Positions 43,490 to 53,769 of a stretch of 64,000 bases of DNA are shown piece after piece. The stretch is from Hesseltinella vesiculosa. Its lineage: Eukaryota; Mucoromycota; Mucoromycetes; Mucorales; Cunninghamellaceae. Both the position numbers and the translations under genes were made by a program. Each line of letters opens with the position of its first letter. Within the stretch, counting starts at the first letter, position 1. The notes under the pieces were generated by a model that had not been told where the DNA came from, ran no database searches, and saw only the letters and a list, made by a program, of their open reading frames with translations. Location of the stretch: contig MCGT01000005.1 in NCBI GenBank assembly GCA_002104935.1, positions 620,001-684,000 of the forward strand, given 5' to 3'.

Positions 43490-44166
43490 GGATGACGTCT
43501 AATACACTTTTTTTTTTTACGAAATAAATTCTGGAGCGCATCTCTCTAGAACCGCTTACGATGATGTCAACACGAGTAATGATATTAGGATGAACCAATG
43601 GAATCTTATGGTTGCCAGCGTGCTATCAGGTGGAGAGGATCAGAAAGTTGGCTCAATTTCCATGCTTTTCTCGTAGCAAAGTGTCTTGTAGAGCAGCTTG
43701 ATGACATCTCCTTCATTGGTCATCACTTGGACTACTTTAGCTTAGACTTTGCTGACGCCGTTGTCGATGTTGGCTAGTGCCTCGGCGGTGTTTCCTATAC
43801 TGTATCTGGGCAAAAGCTGTCGCCGTTGTGACGGGCGATTGCAGTTGATGATTGGACTTCGTTTCGTCAGCTCGGCCAATTGCCTTTGTTATCGACACCA
43901 TCTTTGCATTTTCTTAATCCATGCTGGCCAGTTGCAAAAAAGTGGGCCAAGTTCGTTTCACCTGTACTGCCCATTGAGCCGTCCCCTGTAGCCTTGGCTC
44001 GGGTTTGATGATACCGGTTTTTTTCGGACAGGCGCCAGATGGCATCACCATCAACGGCGGGGTTTTTTTTATAGACAATGAATTTTTTGTTTGGCTTCAA
44101 TGAATTTTTTTTTTTTTTACTCTTCTCGATTTTACTATTCCATCACAACACCGTTAGGAACTGATT
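43490..44166. other. Intergenic region with possible decayed coding remnant
   Basis: Lies between DCN1 and nuclease-like copy A. On the minus strand, 43910-43610 can be read with few stops as KVVQVMTNEGDVIKLLYKTL and preceding GNTAEALANIDNGVSKV, interrupted by stop codons. It looks protein-like, but no family is recognised and no start is visible. A dead gene or mobile-element fragment is possible. The right end (from about 44130) is the start of the large inverted duplication. Confidence 0.25.
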
Positions 44167-45454
44167 ATGTCAAAAACAATGTTGAAGGATGATCGAGTTA
44201 TGAACATAGTGCTATCAGCTTTAGTGGGTATGTTACACGTCCATTTGAAGTCAAGGAGACCAAGTTCTAACAATTTAAAACTTTTATAAAATAGGTGAGC
44301 ATGCGATCAACAACTATGTGGCCAAAGATTGCGAATGGCTGGATGGAAAACGTGGAGACGTCTTGTTCATTCCCGTTCCACCTATTTCTGTGTCGTTTCC
44401 GCCTGTTGTTGTGGAAATCCAAAATGTTGTTGACATGCCATTTATGCACCGCCTGGACAAGTATTGCCAGCATGTTTTCGATAAGTATCATTTTGCCCCG
44501 ATTGCTTTTACGATATGCATCAACACGACAAGGGTTGAGATAAGCAAAAGATTCTCGGATTGTTCCAGCATGCGATTTTTGAAAAAATTGCCGTGCGACT
44601 TTTGGGCAAAGGAATGTCTGGTGATGACGCCTTCAACATTGAAGGATTATCTTGACGAGTGCAATCGGACGAATGACAACCACAACGCGCAGGATGATGC
44701 CAGCGTCGCCAGTGACGACACCAATGACAACCACAACGCCAATGATGATACCAGCGTCGCCAGTGACGACGCCAGTGATGATAGCAGCGTCGCCAGCGAC
44801 GGCACCAATAATGCTGCCAGCGGCGCCAATGACAATTCCAACAACGCCAATGGTAGTACTGATCTCGATTTGTGCAACAGCAGCAACGTTTGCAAGGACA
44901 TCCAAACTCTCCCCCCATTGTTTGCCTTAGGATACGTTCTCATGGAACAAAAATCGTCATTGCTTGGATTGCAATGGAAGGAAGACCCAACTGTGATGCT
45001 GCTGTATACGATTGCAAAAGAAGTCCTCAAAAACGAAATTCAAGAACACGAAACTACGATCGATGCGCTGATCGAAACAAATACCGAAACAAACAGGCAA
45101 TTTAAACGAATCCTTCAGGTGCTCGAAGAAGATGGTGATCAAAAAAGGATAAAAAAATTGGCAACCGCAGGCGATTTATATACCACAGCATGCTTGTATA
45201 AATACCAACAGCAAGAACCTGATGACCTGACCGCGATGCCTGTGCCACCCAATATCTCATCAACCATCCAAGCCAAACGTGGTGACATGAAGTATGCTGC
45301 AGTGTTTAAAGAAAACCATTTGACAACCCACAAGCGAATGGACTGGCAACGATGCTATGAAGAAGGATTGGCTCACGGATTTTTCAAGGAGTATAAGAAC
45401 TACAAGGCGTTGAAAAACACATTCAATGAAGCTAATGGTCCATCAAACGACTGA
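44167..45454 (+). CDS. PD-(D/E)XK nuclease-like protein (Rpn-type), copy A
   Basis: Two exons (44167-44227, 44295-45454; phase 1 join G|GT) encode 406 aa. The N-terminal domain has the layout of PD-(D/E)XK nucleases of the Rpn/transposase-like group: a start helix (DDRVMNIVLSALVG), then GKRGDVLFIPVP with a candidate catalytic Asp, then PPVVVEIQNVVD with E-x-Q in place of E-x-K. FMHRLDKYCQHVFDKYHFAP and an IAFTICINTTRVEISKRF strand follow. A variable Asn/Asp/Ser/Ala-rich repeat comes next (about residues 170-225), then a helical part (DPTVMLLYTIAKEVLKNEIQ) and a C-terminal domain with RMDWQRCYEEGLAHGFF. The family call comes from motif layout only. Whether it is a mobile-element protein, a selfish gene or domesticated is unknown. 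Confidence 0.6.
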
Positions 45455-46213
45455 AATTTATTCATTTTTTGGTGTTATATGCTTTATTTTGTCCATTCCA
45501 TGATTAAAAACCAATACCCGTCTCTTTTAAAAAAAATATGCGTGCAATCAAACAGGAGCCTCGAGGAAAAAAAAAGGCAGAGGTTCATTTTGAAAAATAA
45601 GAAAGAGTAAGGCAACACAGTATTTTTGAGTATTTGGATCGATGTGAATTGTTGCAAAAGAGTGCAAATGCATGAATGAGGATAGGCCAAAAGAGACGGT
45701 AATCGATGGTCGGGAATGGAAGGAGGGGAGGGGATCTCTAGCCTATAGTGTCAAGTACAGTTTCAGCTTGAAGGGCGTCGATGATCTTGGTTATCCGGGC
45801 AGCCACTAGGGACGTAATAAAGGGGACTTGCCGGTAGACAAAGTCCCAGTGGGTACGCCAGATGCCCAGGATGAAGGAGCTGAAGAGCAGTGACGGAGGG
45901 ACGAGCTCGAAAAAAATAGGGAAAGGGGAAGGGATGGTCGCTTTTTTGTCAAAAAAAAAGAAACCAAGGTGCAAGGCTCGTGATAATGAACCAACAAAAT
46001 GACAACTTGAACACTGGGGAACCAGAGTTATCAAAGCGATAACGATCAACAGTTGGCTGGGTGACCTTCACCAATCGACCTGATTTTTTCAGCGAGATTA
46101 CATCATTCATGCGTACTATTTGAAATTCCGCCGCCTCTTTTTTTTCATCGAGGCTCCTGTTTGGCTGCACGCAGATTAATGGAAAAAAATAAAGCATATA
46201 ACTAATAGAAACA
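45455..46213. other. Region between the two nuclease-like genes
   Basis: The outer parts belong to the inverted arms (3' flanks). The centre holds a fragment of the dispersed repeat at about 46045-46120 (GTTGGCTGGGTGACCTTCACC, CGACCTGATTTTTTCAGCGA), matching 29500-29565. No gene is supported here. Confidence 0.5.
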
Positions 46214-47504
46214 TCAGTCGTTTGATGGACCATTAACTTCATTGAATGTATTTTTCAACGTCTTGTAGTTCTTATATGTCTTGAAAAATCCACGAGCCAA
46301 ACCTTCTTCGTAGCACCGTTGCCAGTCCATTCGCTTGTGGGTTGTCAGATGGTTTTCTTTAAACGCTGCAGCGAACTTCATGTCACCAAGTTTGGGCTTC
46401 TGTGGAGTATTTTGCAAAATATCTCCATGCATTGGTCTTTTCGATGCTCGGATGGTTGATGAGATATTGGGTGGCACAGGCATCGCGGTCAGGTCATCAG
46501 GTTCTTGCTGTTGGTATTTATACAAGCATGCTGTGGTATATAAATCGCCTGCGGTTGCCAATTTTTTTATCCTTTTTTGATCACCATCTTCTTCGAGCAC
46601 CTGAAGGATTCGTTTAAATTGCCTGTTTGTTTCGGTATTTGTTTCGATCAGCGCATCGATCGTAGTTTCGTGTTCTTGAATTTCGTTTTTGAGGACTTCT
46701 TTTGCAATCGTATACAGCAGCATCACAGTTGGGTCTTCCTTCCATTGCAATCCAAGCAATGACGATTTTTGTTCCATGAGAACGTATCCTAAGGCAAACA
46801 ATGGGGGGAGAGTTTGGATGTCCTTGCAAACGCTGCTGCTGTTGCACAAATCGAGATCAGTACTGCCATTGGCGTTGTTGGAATTGTCATTGGCGCCGCT
46901 GGCAGCATCATTGGCGTTGTGGTTGTCATTGGCGTTGTGGTTGTCATTGGCGTCGTCACTGGCGACGCTGGCATCATCCTGCGCGTTGTGGTTGTCATTC
47001 GTCCGATTGCACTCGTCAAGATAATCCTTCAATGTTGAAGGCGTCATCACCAGACATTCCTTTGCCCAAAAGTCGCACGGCAATTTTTTCAAAAATCGCA
47101 TGCTGGAACAATCCGAGAATCTTTTGCTTATCTCAACCCTTGTCGTGTTGATGCATATCGTAAAAGCAATCGGGGCAAAATGATACTTATCGAAAACATG
47201 CTGGCAATACTTGTCCAGGCGGTGCATAAATGGCATGTCAACAACATTTTGGATTTCCACAACAACAGGCGGAAACGACACAGAAATAGGTGGAACGGGA
47301 ATGAACAAGACGTCTCCACGTTTTCCATCCAGCCATTCGCAATCTTTGGCCACATAGTTGTTGATCGCATGCTCACCTATTTTATAATAGTTTTAAATTG
47401 TTAGAACTTGGTCTCCTTGACTTCAAATGGATGTGTAACATACCCACTAAAGCTGATAGCACTATGTTCATAACTCGATCATCCTTCAACATTGTTTTTG
47501 ACAT
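46214..47504 (-). CDS. PD-(D/E)XK nuclease-like protein (Rpn-type), copy B
   Basis: The inverted twin of copy A. Exons 47504-47444 (61 nt, same as A) and 47376-46214 give 407 aa. The putative active-site segment (GDVLF and VVVEIQ) is identical to copy A. It differs by a shorter Asn/Asp repeat (about 16 residues fewer) and by an extra 17 residues near the C-terminus (SKRPMHGDILQNTPQKPK in B, absent from A). A few substitutions such as HGFFKEY/RGFFKTY are also present. Both copies are fully open, which suggests recent duplication, gene conversion or selection to keep function. Confidence 0.6.
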
Positions 47505-47624
47505 TAAATCGGTTCCTAAACGGTGTTGTGATGGAATAGTAAAATTGAGTAGATCGTAATCAGCTAACGTGAAAAAAAAAAAGTTGTTTCAAAAATCAGG
47601 TCTTTCATTCACTGATCATTTTAC

Positions 47625-47760
47625 CCATGGTCGATATCGACAAGGTGAAGAAAGTAAGAAAAAGATGAGCAAAAAAATAAACAAGGTGAAAAAATTTTCG
47701 TTGTCGAATTCGACAAGGTGAAGTTTGGACCAATCATACTCCTTTCCTTTGTTGGGGAGG
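47625..47760 (-). repeat. Diverged inverted copy of the 23-kb tandem-array unit
   Basis: Read on the minus strand it shows ACCTCCCCAACAAAGGAAAG, GGAGTATGATTGG, CACCTTGTCGAATTCGACAA and a final CTTGTCGATATCGACC. These are the same elements, in the same order, as the units at 23225-23940. It ends 33 bp before the BI-1 start codon. Confidence 0.75.
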
Positions 47761-47792
47761 TATTTTTTTTTTTACTGTACACCTTTATTGTA

Positions 47793-48672
47793 ATGTCGGA
47801 TTATCCGTATAATCGTGGAAAAACCTCAGGCGTCAGCAATGACCAGCAGATTTCTCGACCTGTACGGCGTCACTTGCTTCATGTGTACCTGACGATTGCT
47901 GCCATGCTAGCCGTGGTTGCTATGGGTGCTCAATATGGCAATTCCTCGTCCTCGCTCCAGGCTGTTTCTGGTGGGGTCATTGAAGTCGGTGCTGTTCTCG
48001 GAAGCGTCTTTGGGATTCGTCATTTACGACAAGATCATCCTCTTCGTTGGGTGCTCTTATTTGTAAGTCATGGGCATTGAAGAAATACGAAATAATCATT
48101 TCAAAAAAAATAAGGTGTACTCTTTGTTTAGTGGTGTGTCTCTGTCGAGTCTGGTGTCATTGTACCTTTATTGGGACCCAACTGGCCGTTTGCTTCTCGG
48201 TGCGATTACAGGTGCCATGTTTATCTTTTTGGGCTTTTCAGCGAGTGCGTTGCTGGCTGACCGCCGCAGCATGTTATACTACGGTGGCATGGCCGGAGGC
48301 CTCTTGGGTCTTATGGCTTGGGCATCCTTGGCCAATCTCTTTTTTATTCGCTCGGCCTCGATGTTTTCTGCTGAACTATACCTTGGCTTGATTGCCTTTG
48401 CTGGCTTTGGTAAACCCTCCTGTCACAAAAGCCGTCGAAGCTCATTTTTTTTTTTTTTGCTAGTTGTGTACGACACGCAGATGATCGTGGAGCGGGCATC
48501 AGTCGGTTGGATGGATATTCCTGGAAATGCTCTTGAATTATTTATGGATTTGTTTGCCTTGTTTGTGCGATTGGCCATGATTATTTTACGACGAGAAGAA
48601 CGGCGGGAAGATGAACAAGACCGCCGCCGCCGCCGCCGTGGGCCTCGACAAGAGCGGGGCTATGAGTTCTAG
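47793..48672 (+). CDS. Bax inhibitor-1 family protein (TMBIM6-like)
   Basis: An ER-membrane calcium-leak and cell-death-suppressor family protein; the yeast relative is Bxi1/Ybh3. Three exons (47793-48062, 48115-48409, 48464-48672) give 257 aa. Six to seven hydrophobic segments are visible from HLLHVYLTIAAMLAVVAMGA onward, including LLLGAITGAMFIFLGFSASA and MAGGLLGLMAWASLANLFFI. The family signature is VVYDTQMIVERASVGWMDIP, then ALELFMDLFALFVRLAMII. The C-terminus is strongly charged (RREERREDEQDRRRRRRG), as in BI-1. The promoter overlaps the repeat at 47625-47760. Confidence 0.9.
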
Positions 48673-48720
48673 TTTTTTTATTTTTATTTTTTTATTTTGA
48701 TTGCTTTTTACTGCGTCACA

Positions 48721-49461
48721 TTAGGTCTTTTTTTGATCGTCTAGGTCCGATAAAGTTGTAGCATGTAATACGGTGGACGGATGGATTTTGGCCAAGGATC
48801 GTTGGGAATCAAGGAGGGAGCTTGGCAGACTGGCGATGCTAGGCTGGAGGCGATGGCGGGTATGAGTGAAGTCAGAGGAAAGAGCGGTGAGGGTAGGCTG
48901 ACTGGTGTCGGGAGGTTGGGGTGTCCATTCCTTGAGTCGAGTTAACTGGCTGATTTCGTGCTGAAGGTGGTTGAATGCACGATCCATGCCTACAATGTGG
49001 GCTACATGCGTGTGGATTTCCTGGGACAGCAGCAGCAGCTTGTTTTGATATTCGTGTAATTTTTCTCGGATGTGACACAGCCGGCTCACCCAATTTTGAT
49101 GATTCTCGTGGATGCGAGCATGTTGGTCAGCTGTGACCCAATGGTCTTGATCGATCATCCGCTGCAGTAGCTCTGTTTCTCGGTGAAGACTGTGGCGAAT
49201 CTGGCGCCAGTGCTTCTTGGCCTGCCGGTATTTCTGTTGATAAAACTGTTGTGTCCATTGCGCCTGCTGATATCGCGCCCATCGCTGCTGGCGTTGAAGG
49301 AACAGTTGCTCGTACTGCTGAATCAAGGCCAACCGCTGATTCTCTGTCCCCCATTGGTCTTTTTGTTTTCGGTTTGCCTTTTTAAAAATCATTTTTAAGA
49401 GACCCCCGAGGCAAAGAAAAAAAAAAAAAAGTCTGGTACATTCAACATCTGGGTCATCCAT
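48721..49461 (-). CDS. Uncharacterised basic coiled-coil protein
   Basis: No family recognised. The main exon from about 49392 encodes a Gln/Arg-rich helix: LALIQQYEQLFLQRQQRWAR, then YRQAKKHWRQIRHSLHRETE, LCHIREKLHEYQNKLLLLSQ and HLQHEISQLTRLKEWT. A Ser/Thr-rich tail ends in SDLDDQKKT. Total 220-245 aa. The start is uncertain. A Met at 49461 reads MDDPDVECTR and then poly-Phe from a T14 tract, which more likely lies in an intron. A Met at 49392 (MIFKKANRKQK) is a safe minimal start. The gene is convergent with BI-1, whose stop lies 48 bp away. Confidence 0.55.
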   Translation of the reverse strand: MDDPDVECTRLFFFFLCLGGLLKMIFKKANRKQKDQWGTENQRLALIQQYEQLFLQRQQRWARYQQAQWTQQFYQQKYRQAKKHWRQIRHSLHRETELLQRMIDQDHWVTADQHARIHENHQNWVSRLCHIREKLHEYQNKLLLLSQEIHTHVAHIVGMDRAFNHLQHEISQLTRLKEWTPQPPDTSQPTLTALSSDFTHTRHRLQPSIASLPSSLLDSQRSLAKIHPSTVLHATTLSDLDDQKKT

Positions 49462-49755
49462 GATCGGCAATTTTTTATTTTTCTTTTTGTTTGCGTCTAG
49501 GCATATCCATTCCATTATCTTTCCTTTTTCCTCACTTGAAAAAAGACAGAAGGAAGCGGTCTCATCGCAATAGATCATCGTCAAAAAAGGAGAGAGAGGG
49601 GGGTATTGTTTAATAAAGAAAGGAGTGAAGAAGGCATATGTACAAGTATAAAAAAAAAGAGTCATTTCACAAAACTCTTAGCCAAGACAGGTCTTCATTC
49701 CTATCACCAAGAAAAATAATAAAAATCAGTCATCGCCTTTAGCGTTGTCAGACAC

Positions 49756-51207
49756 TTACTTGTCTATCATGCTGTCTGTAGAGGGAGCATGATCGTCGGA
49801 TTCATTGGGAGTGTCAGAGTCCATCATACCAGATACCAAAGGGAGAATGGTGGGTGGTGCCGGGCTCGGTTCTCTTTTACGCACCTTGACGTCTTCCATG
49901 GGGTCGCCATCGATGCTGAGCTGTCGTCGCTTACCAACGATGCCAGCGTTTGCGGCGATAGGGGTGGGTTGGAGCAAAGGTGGGGGTGGTAGGTCATTGC
50001 CTTCGCGGAAGAAGTCGTGTTGCAATGCTTCGTCAGCTTTCAGGCGCTGGTTTGGGTTGAAGAAGAGGAATTGCCGCAGTAAGTCTAGCATGATAGGTGT
50101 TGCTTCAGGAATGACAGTGGCCAGAGGTTGAGGTGTCAGCTTTTTTTGAAAAAAGTAATGTGAATGACCAATAAAAAAAGAGGCGACTTACAAATGGAAA
50201 TTCAAAACCAATACGATGGGCAAGTTTCACGCCTTCGCGCCATTCGCCACCACCATCTTGTGTAGACAATGTCGACGCAGTGCTTGCAGGTTGTTTGTCT
50301 TCTGCCTTGCGCCGCGCAAATCCAGGACTAGCCCGCCGGTCATCCACGCGCACCTTTTTCCTTGTGCTCACGTACTTGTTGCCGGGGCTGCCCAAGACTT
50401 TGCAAATGCGGAAGAGCTGATCAATCTCAGATTCGCCAGGGAAAAGGGGTTGCTTTCGGATCAGTTCAGCAAAGATCGTGCCAATGGCCCACTGGTCCAC
50501 AGCGCTAGAGTAGTTGTTCGATCGTAATAGCACTTCGGGAGCGCGATACCATCGGGTGCTGACATATTCTGTGTATGGCGGATGACTGCTCGTTTCTTTG
50601 GCCAGGCCAAAATCAGCCAACTTGATCACAGGGTGGCCGGTGGTATAAGTGATTAATAGATTCTCGGGCTTCAAGTCACGATGGAAGATCTGATTGGCAT
50701 GGATATGAGCAACGGCCTGGAGGGTTTGGCGCCTAGTCAAAAAAAGGTAAGAGGAACGAAAAAGACAATGAGCGGGTGACTTGCATGATGTCACGTAGTT
50801 CAGTAGGTGAGAAGCAGGTGTTGGCATCACGTTTTTGTTTTATCCATTGGTACAGATTGCCACCATCCATGTGTTCCATGATAAAGCAAAGTTCATGCGT
50901 CGGTGTGAAATAAATGTCAAGCGTCTGCACAATGTGGATGTGAGTGGGTATCAGTCGTATAATTTTGCATTCTAGTAGCTGGTCACATTCTTCGGCTGTA
51001 TCAAACTTTCGCTTCATAATCTTGACGGCCACCTTTTTTTCATTTTTGAAAAAAGAAAGTTTAGCGTCGTAGCCTTTCATTTAACACTTTGGTCCTTACA
51101 TGTTGATGGGTGGTTTTATGAACAGCCTGATGAACGGACCCAAAAGATCCTGCGCCAATAACATTTAGAAAACGATAATCATCATGTGGGCTTCCGTTTT
51201 TTATCAT
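49756..51207 (-). CDS. MAK/ICK/Ime2-type protein kinase
   Basis: A serine/threonine kinase of the RCK (MAK, ICK, MOK; yeast Ime2) group, roughly 460 aa. Start at 51207 ([13 protein letters not shown]). Visible: glycine loop [16 protein letters not shown] lysine, catalytic loop [17 protein letters not shown], activation segment [18 protein letters not shown] with the TEY dual-phosphorylation motif, then [13 protein letters not shown] and [20 protein letters not shown]. An insert of about 50 residues, rich in Arg, Lys and Ser, separates VLGSPGN from EWREGVKLA, where relatives normally have a few residues. The C-terminal tail is short and Pro/Ser-rich. In fungi such kinases act in meiosis, sporulation or polarised growth; the role here is inferred. 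Confidence 0.88.
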
Positions 51208-51972
51208 TCTAAAAACACAAGTACGATGAAAGACGCAAAAAAAGAAAAATAAAGATGAAAAAAAAGGGAAACCCGGGTGGGTTTGCAGAAAACTGAACGA
51301 AAAGCGCAGGGAAGCTCCGCTCCACTGCGAGTTTTTTTTTTTATTGTTATGTTTTATCTTCTTTTTAGGTGTGTGTCTGATGGACAGGGTGCTTGCGAAG
51401 TAGATGATCCGTACGGTATTTATGTGCTCCAAAAACACTGCCCACTAATGAAAAATTGTCAGTTTCGTTTGGTGGTCATGTGACTTTCTTTACTTGTCAG
51501 AGCACCCGTGACAATGGCCACAAGGGGGGCCACTTCGGCAGGGAAGTGATGGAAGGCGTTGCCAATGCCTCGTCTTGTATTTGTTGCGATAAGTCCCATA
51601 ACCATGTTTGCGATTAAGAATTTTTGAAAGGATAAAAGAATCGTCGAGAATAAAGAGCGTATGCTCTTTCCTTTTATACTGCATTTGTGTACGTCAGTGG
51701 GAAAAAAAAATCACCCATGCTCAAAATGAAACCCAAGGAAGCGTTTGATGGATCGCCAGCAATTCCCAACCCACATTAGGTCAAGTGTAGGTCACATGCT
51801 TGTCGACCCAATGAAATAAGATTTTCTTTGCCCATCCCTCACTCTTTAATGACCCCGCCCAGGGAAGCCGGGCAACGCAAAAGCCACTGGAGGTCAACTT
51901 TTTTTTTTGTTCCTTCACTCGTCCGCTTGTTTTCTTTTTTCTTTTTTTTTTTCCTTCCCCGTCTCATTTCCA
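51208..51972. other. Divergent intergenic region, kinase and uL11m
   Basis: About 0.77 kb with T- and A-runs (51331-51342, 51900-51908, 51942-51952). The TTTTTAG directly before the kinase ATG suggests a 5'UTR intron for that gene. No coding or RNA gene seen. Confidence 0.45.
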
Positions 51973-52416
51973 ATGTCGAAGAAGCAACAAGCTGCTGAAG
52001 TCCTTGTGCGTCTGCTTGTAGGAGCCGGCAAGGCCTCTCCCCAACCTCCTGTGGGTCCTGCATTGGGTGCTCGTGGTGTCAAGTCGATGGATTTTTGTAA
52101 ACAGTTCAATGACAAGACAAAGCACATTGCTATCGATACACCTGTCCCCACCGTCATCACCATCAAGCCCGATCGCACATTCACCTTTGCTACAAAGACC
52201 CCACCCACCACCTACTTGTTAAAGCGAGCAGCCGGGGTCACTAAAGGCGCTTCCAAGCCTGGCTCTGAAACTGTCGGTAACGTCAGCCTCAAACACGTTT
52301 ATGAAATCGCTAAATTGAAACAACAAGATACCAACCTCAAGCATCTCTCTCTCGAAAGCATCTGCAGCAGTATCATTGGCGTAGCACGCAGTGTAGGCAT
52401 CCAAGTTGTGCATTAG
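51973..52416 (+). CDS. MRPL19: Mitochondrial ribosomal protein uL11
   Basis: Large-subunit ribosomal protein of bacterial type, part of the GTPase-associated stalk base of the mitoribosome. A single exon encodes 147 aa. The family motifs are: VRLLVGAGKASPQPPVGPAL GARGV, MDFCKQFNDKT, PVPTVITIKPDRTFTFATKT, PPTTYLLKRAAGV and the C-terminal ESICSSIIGVARSVGIQVVH. There is little or no cleavable presequence (MSKKQQAAE), as in several fungal mitochondrial L11 proteins. The absence of introns is unusual in this window. Confidence 0.93.
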   Translation: MSKKQQAAEVLVRLLVGAGKASPQPPVGPALGARGVKSMDFCKQFNDKTKHIAIDTPVPTVITIKPDRTFTFATKTPPTTYLLKRAAGVTKGASKPGSETVGNVSLKHVYEIAKLKQQDTNLKHLSLESICSSIIGVARSVGIQVVH

Positions 52417-52948
52417 ATCCCGCGCCTCTCTCTCTTCTTTTTTTTCCCATGTAGCATAATTCTCCCCCTCCCCCTCTTTTTTTTTGTACTGTATAGATTA
52501 AATCACAACCAGAACGAAATCATCAAATGCTCCTTTGGCATTTCCAATAAATTCGCTGGCATCCCCATCCATTAGGAAGAACGCATTCGGCTGACTTTTG
52601 TAACTAAGGTGGTCACCGTTTGCCTCGCTTCACGGCCGAAGCTAGTCAGGCACCATCAACCACCGGGTTGCCAGCATGTTTCTCGTTCTGCACCAACTTG
52701 TCCAGGACATACGTGAGGTTTTTATGTTCGTTGTTAATATGCATTCGGGTTGAAGCCAATCGATGCATGTAGGCAGGAATGACCCGATTTTTTTTATCGC
52801 AGCTTTCCATTGTTCGTTTGCTCACATTAAAAAGCAAAGCTGTTACAGTCGCAACTGGTGGCATGAAAGTACCATGATGGCCAGGGCGCTAACGTTCACG
52901 CGGTTGTCATGCTCTAAATTCACAGTGTGGGGACCAAGGGCCATGGCC

Positions 52949-52979
<31 letters not shown>

Positions 52980-53032
52980 GCGCTCCTTCAAACCAACGTC
53001 TTTCTACCTTTCTCTCTCGACTTGAATGCTTC
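52417..53032. other. Intergenic region before the SLC35F5-like gene
   Basis: About 0.6 kb. It contains a 28-A tract at 52949-52976. A frame reads through this tract as poly-Lys into the transporter gene from a Met at 52943; I treat the tract as leader rather than coding. No other feature. Confidence 0.4.
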
Positions 53033-53737
53033 ATGAGATCTTGCTGTGCTCCTCCTTATAACAAGAGGCGCCTCTTGGGTCTCTCATTATTGCTCATTGT
53101 CGTGTTTATATGGGTCACTGGCTCGTTCATTATGAAGGTATTATCCCCCCCCCCCAAACTCGACAACCACAACCTCACCCTTCATTCCTTTTCAATGCCA
53201 GGGCATCTTTGGCGATGATAATTTTGGACGGCCGTTCTTTATCACATTTGTAAACACTTCAACGTTTTCCTTATATATGATACCTTGCTGGATTCGCTAC
53301 AAAAGACGCCATGACAAACCGACGATTATCTCCCCGAGCCGTCAGCAGTAACGTTTTGAACGAAACCTTCATTTCCTATTTCATGACCTTTTTCTTTTTT
53401 CTTTTCTTCTTTTTGTTGCATTTTGCTTAGTACCTCCATAGAACTCACCGAACGGTTGCTGGATGGTGATGAACACAACGATGCTGGCCTCTCGGTAGGT
53501 TGTCAGCCTCAGATAAGAAACAGGCTTCCTCAATTTCGTCATCTTTTCCGGCACGTCAACGGTTAGGATAGCGACAAACTCATTGAAAACACAGAACAAC
53601 AGAGCCTGACAGCCAAGGAAACGATTCGTATATCCGCCCAGTTCTGCATCCTTTGGTTCCTGGCAAACTACACGACAAACGCCAGCTTGATTTTTACCAC
53701 CGTCGGTAGTACCACCATCCTCTCCTCCTTGTCAGGT

Positions 53738-53769
<32 letters not shown>

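Larger units (their letters stand above)
44130..47550. repeat. Large inverted duplication of a nuclease-like gene
   Basis: The left arm (about 44130-45600) and right arm (about 46110-47550) are inverted copies, each with a complete gene and its intron. Homology runs from TTTACTATTCCATCACAACACCG before the start codons to AACAGGAGCCTCGA after the stops. The arms point toward each other with a spacer of roughly 500 bp (45600-46110). The left and right coding regions differ mainly by two indels plus scattered substitutions. Confidence 0.9.

Noticed and set aside
44633..44905. Antisense frames rich in Gly/Val/Ile inside the nuclease-like genes (also 46814-47038)
   Set aside because: They mirror the Asn/Asp/Ala repeat on the other strand and have no start context or independent conservation.
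52943..53032. Poly-Lys N-terminal extension of the SLC35F5-like gene
   Set aside because: Depends on exact length of a 28-A tract, which is unlikely to be kept in frame; the Met at 53033 sits just before helix 1.
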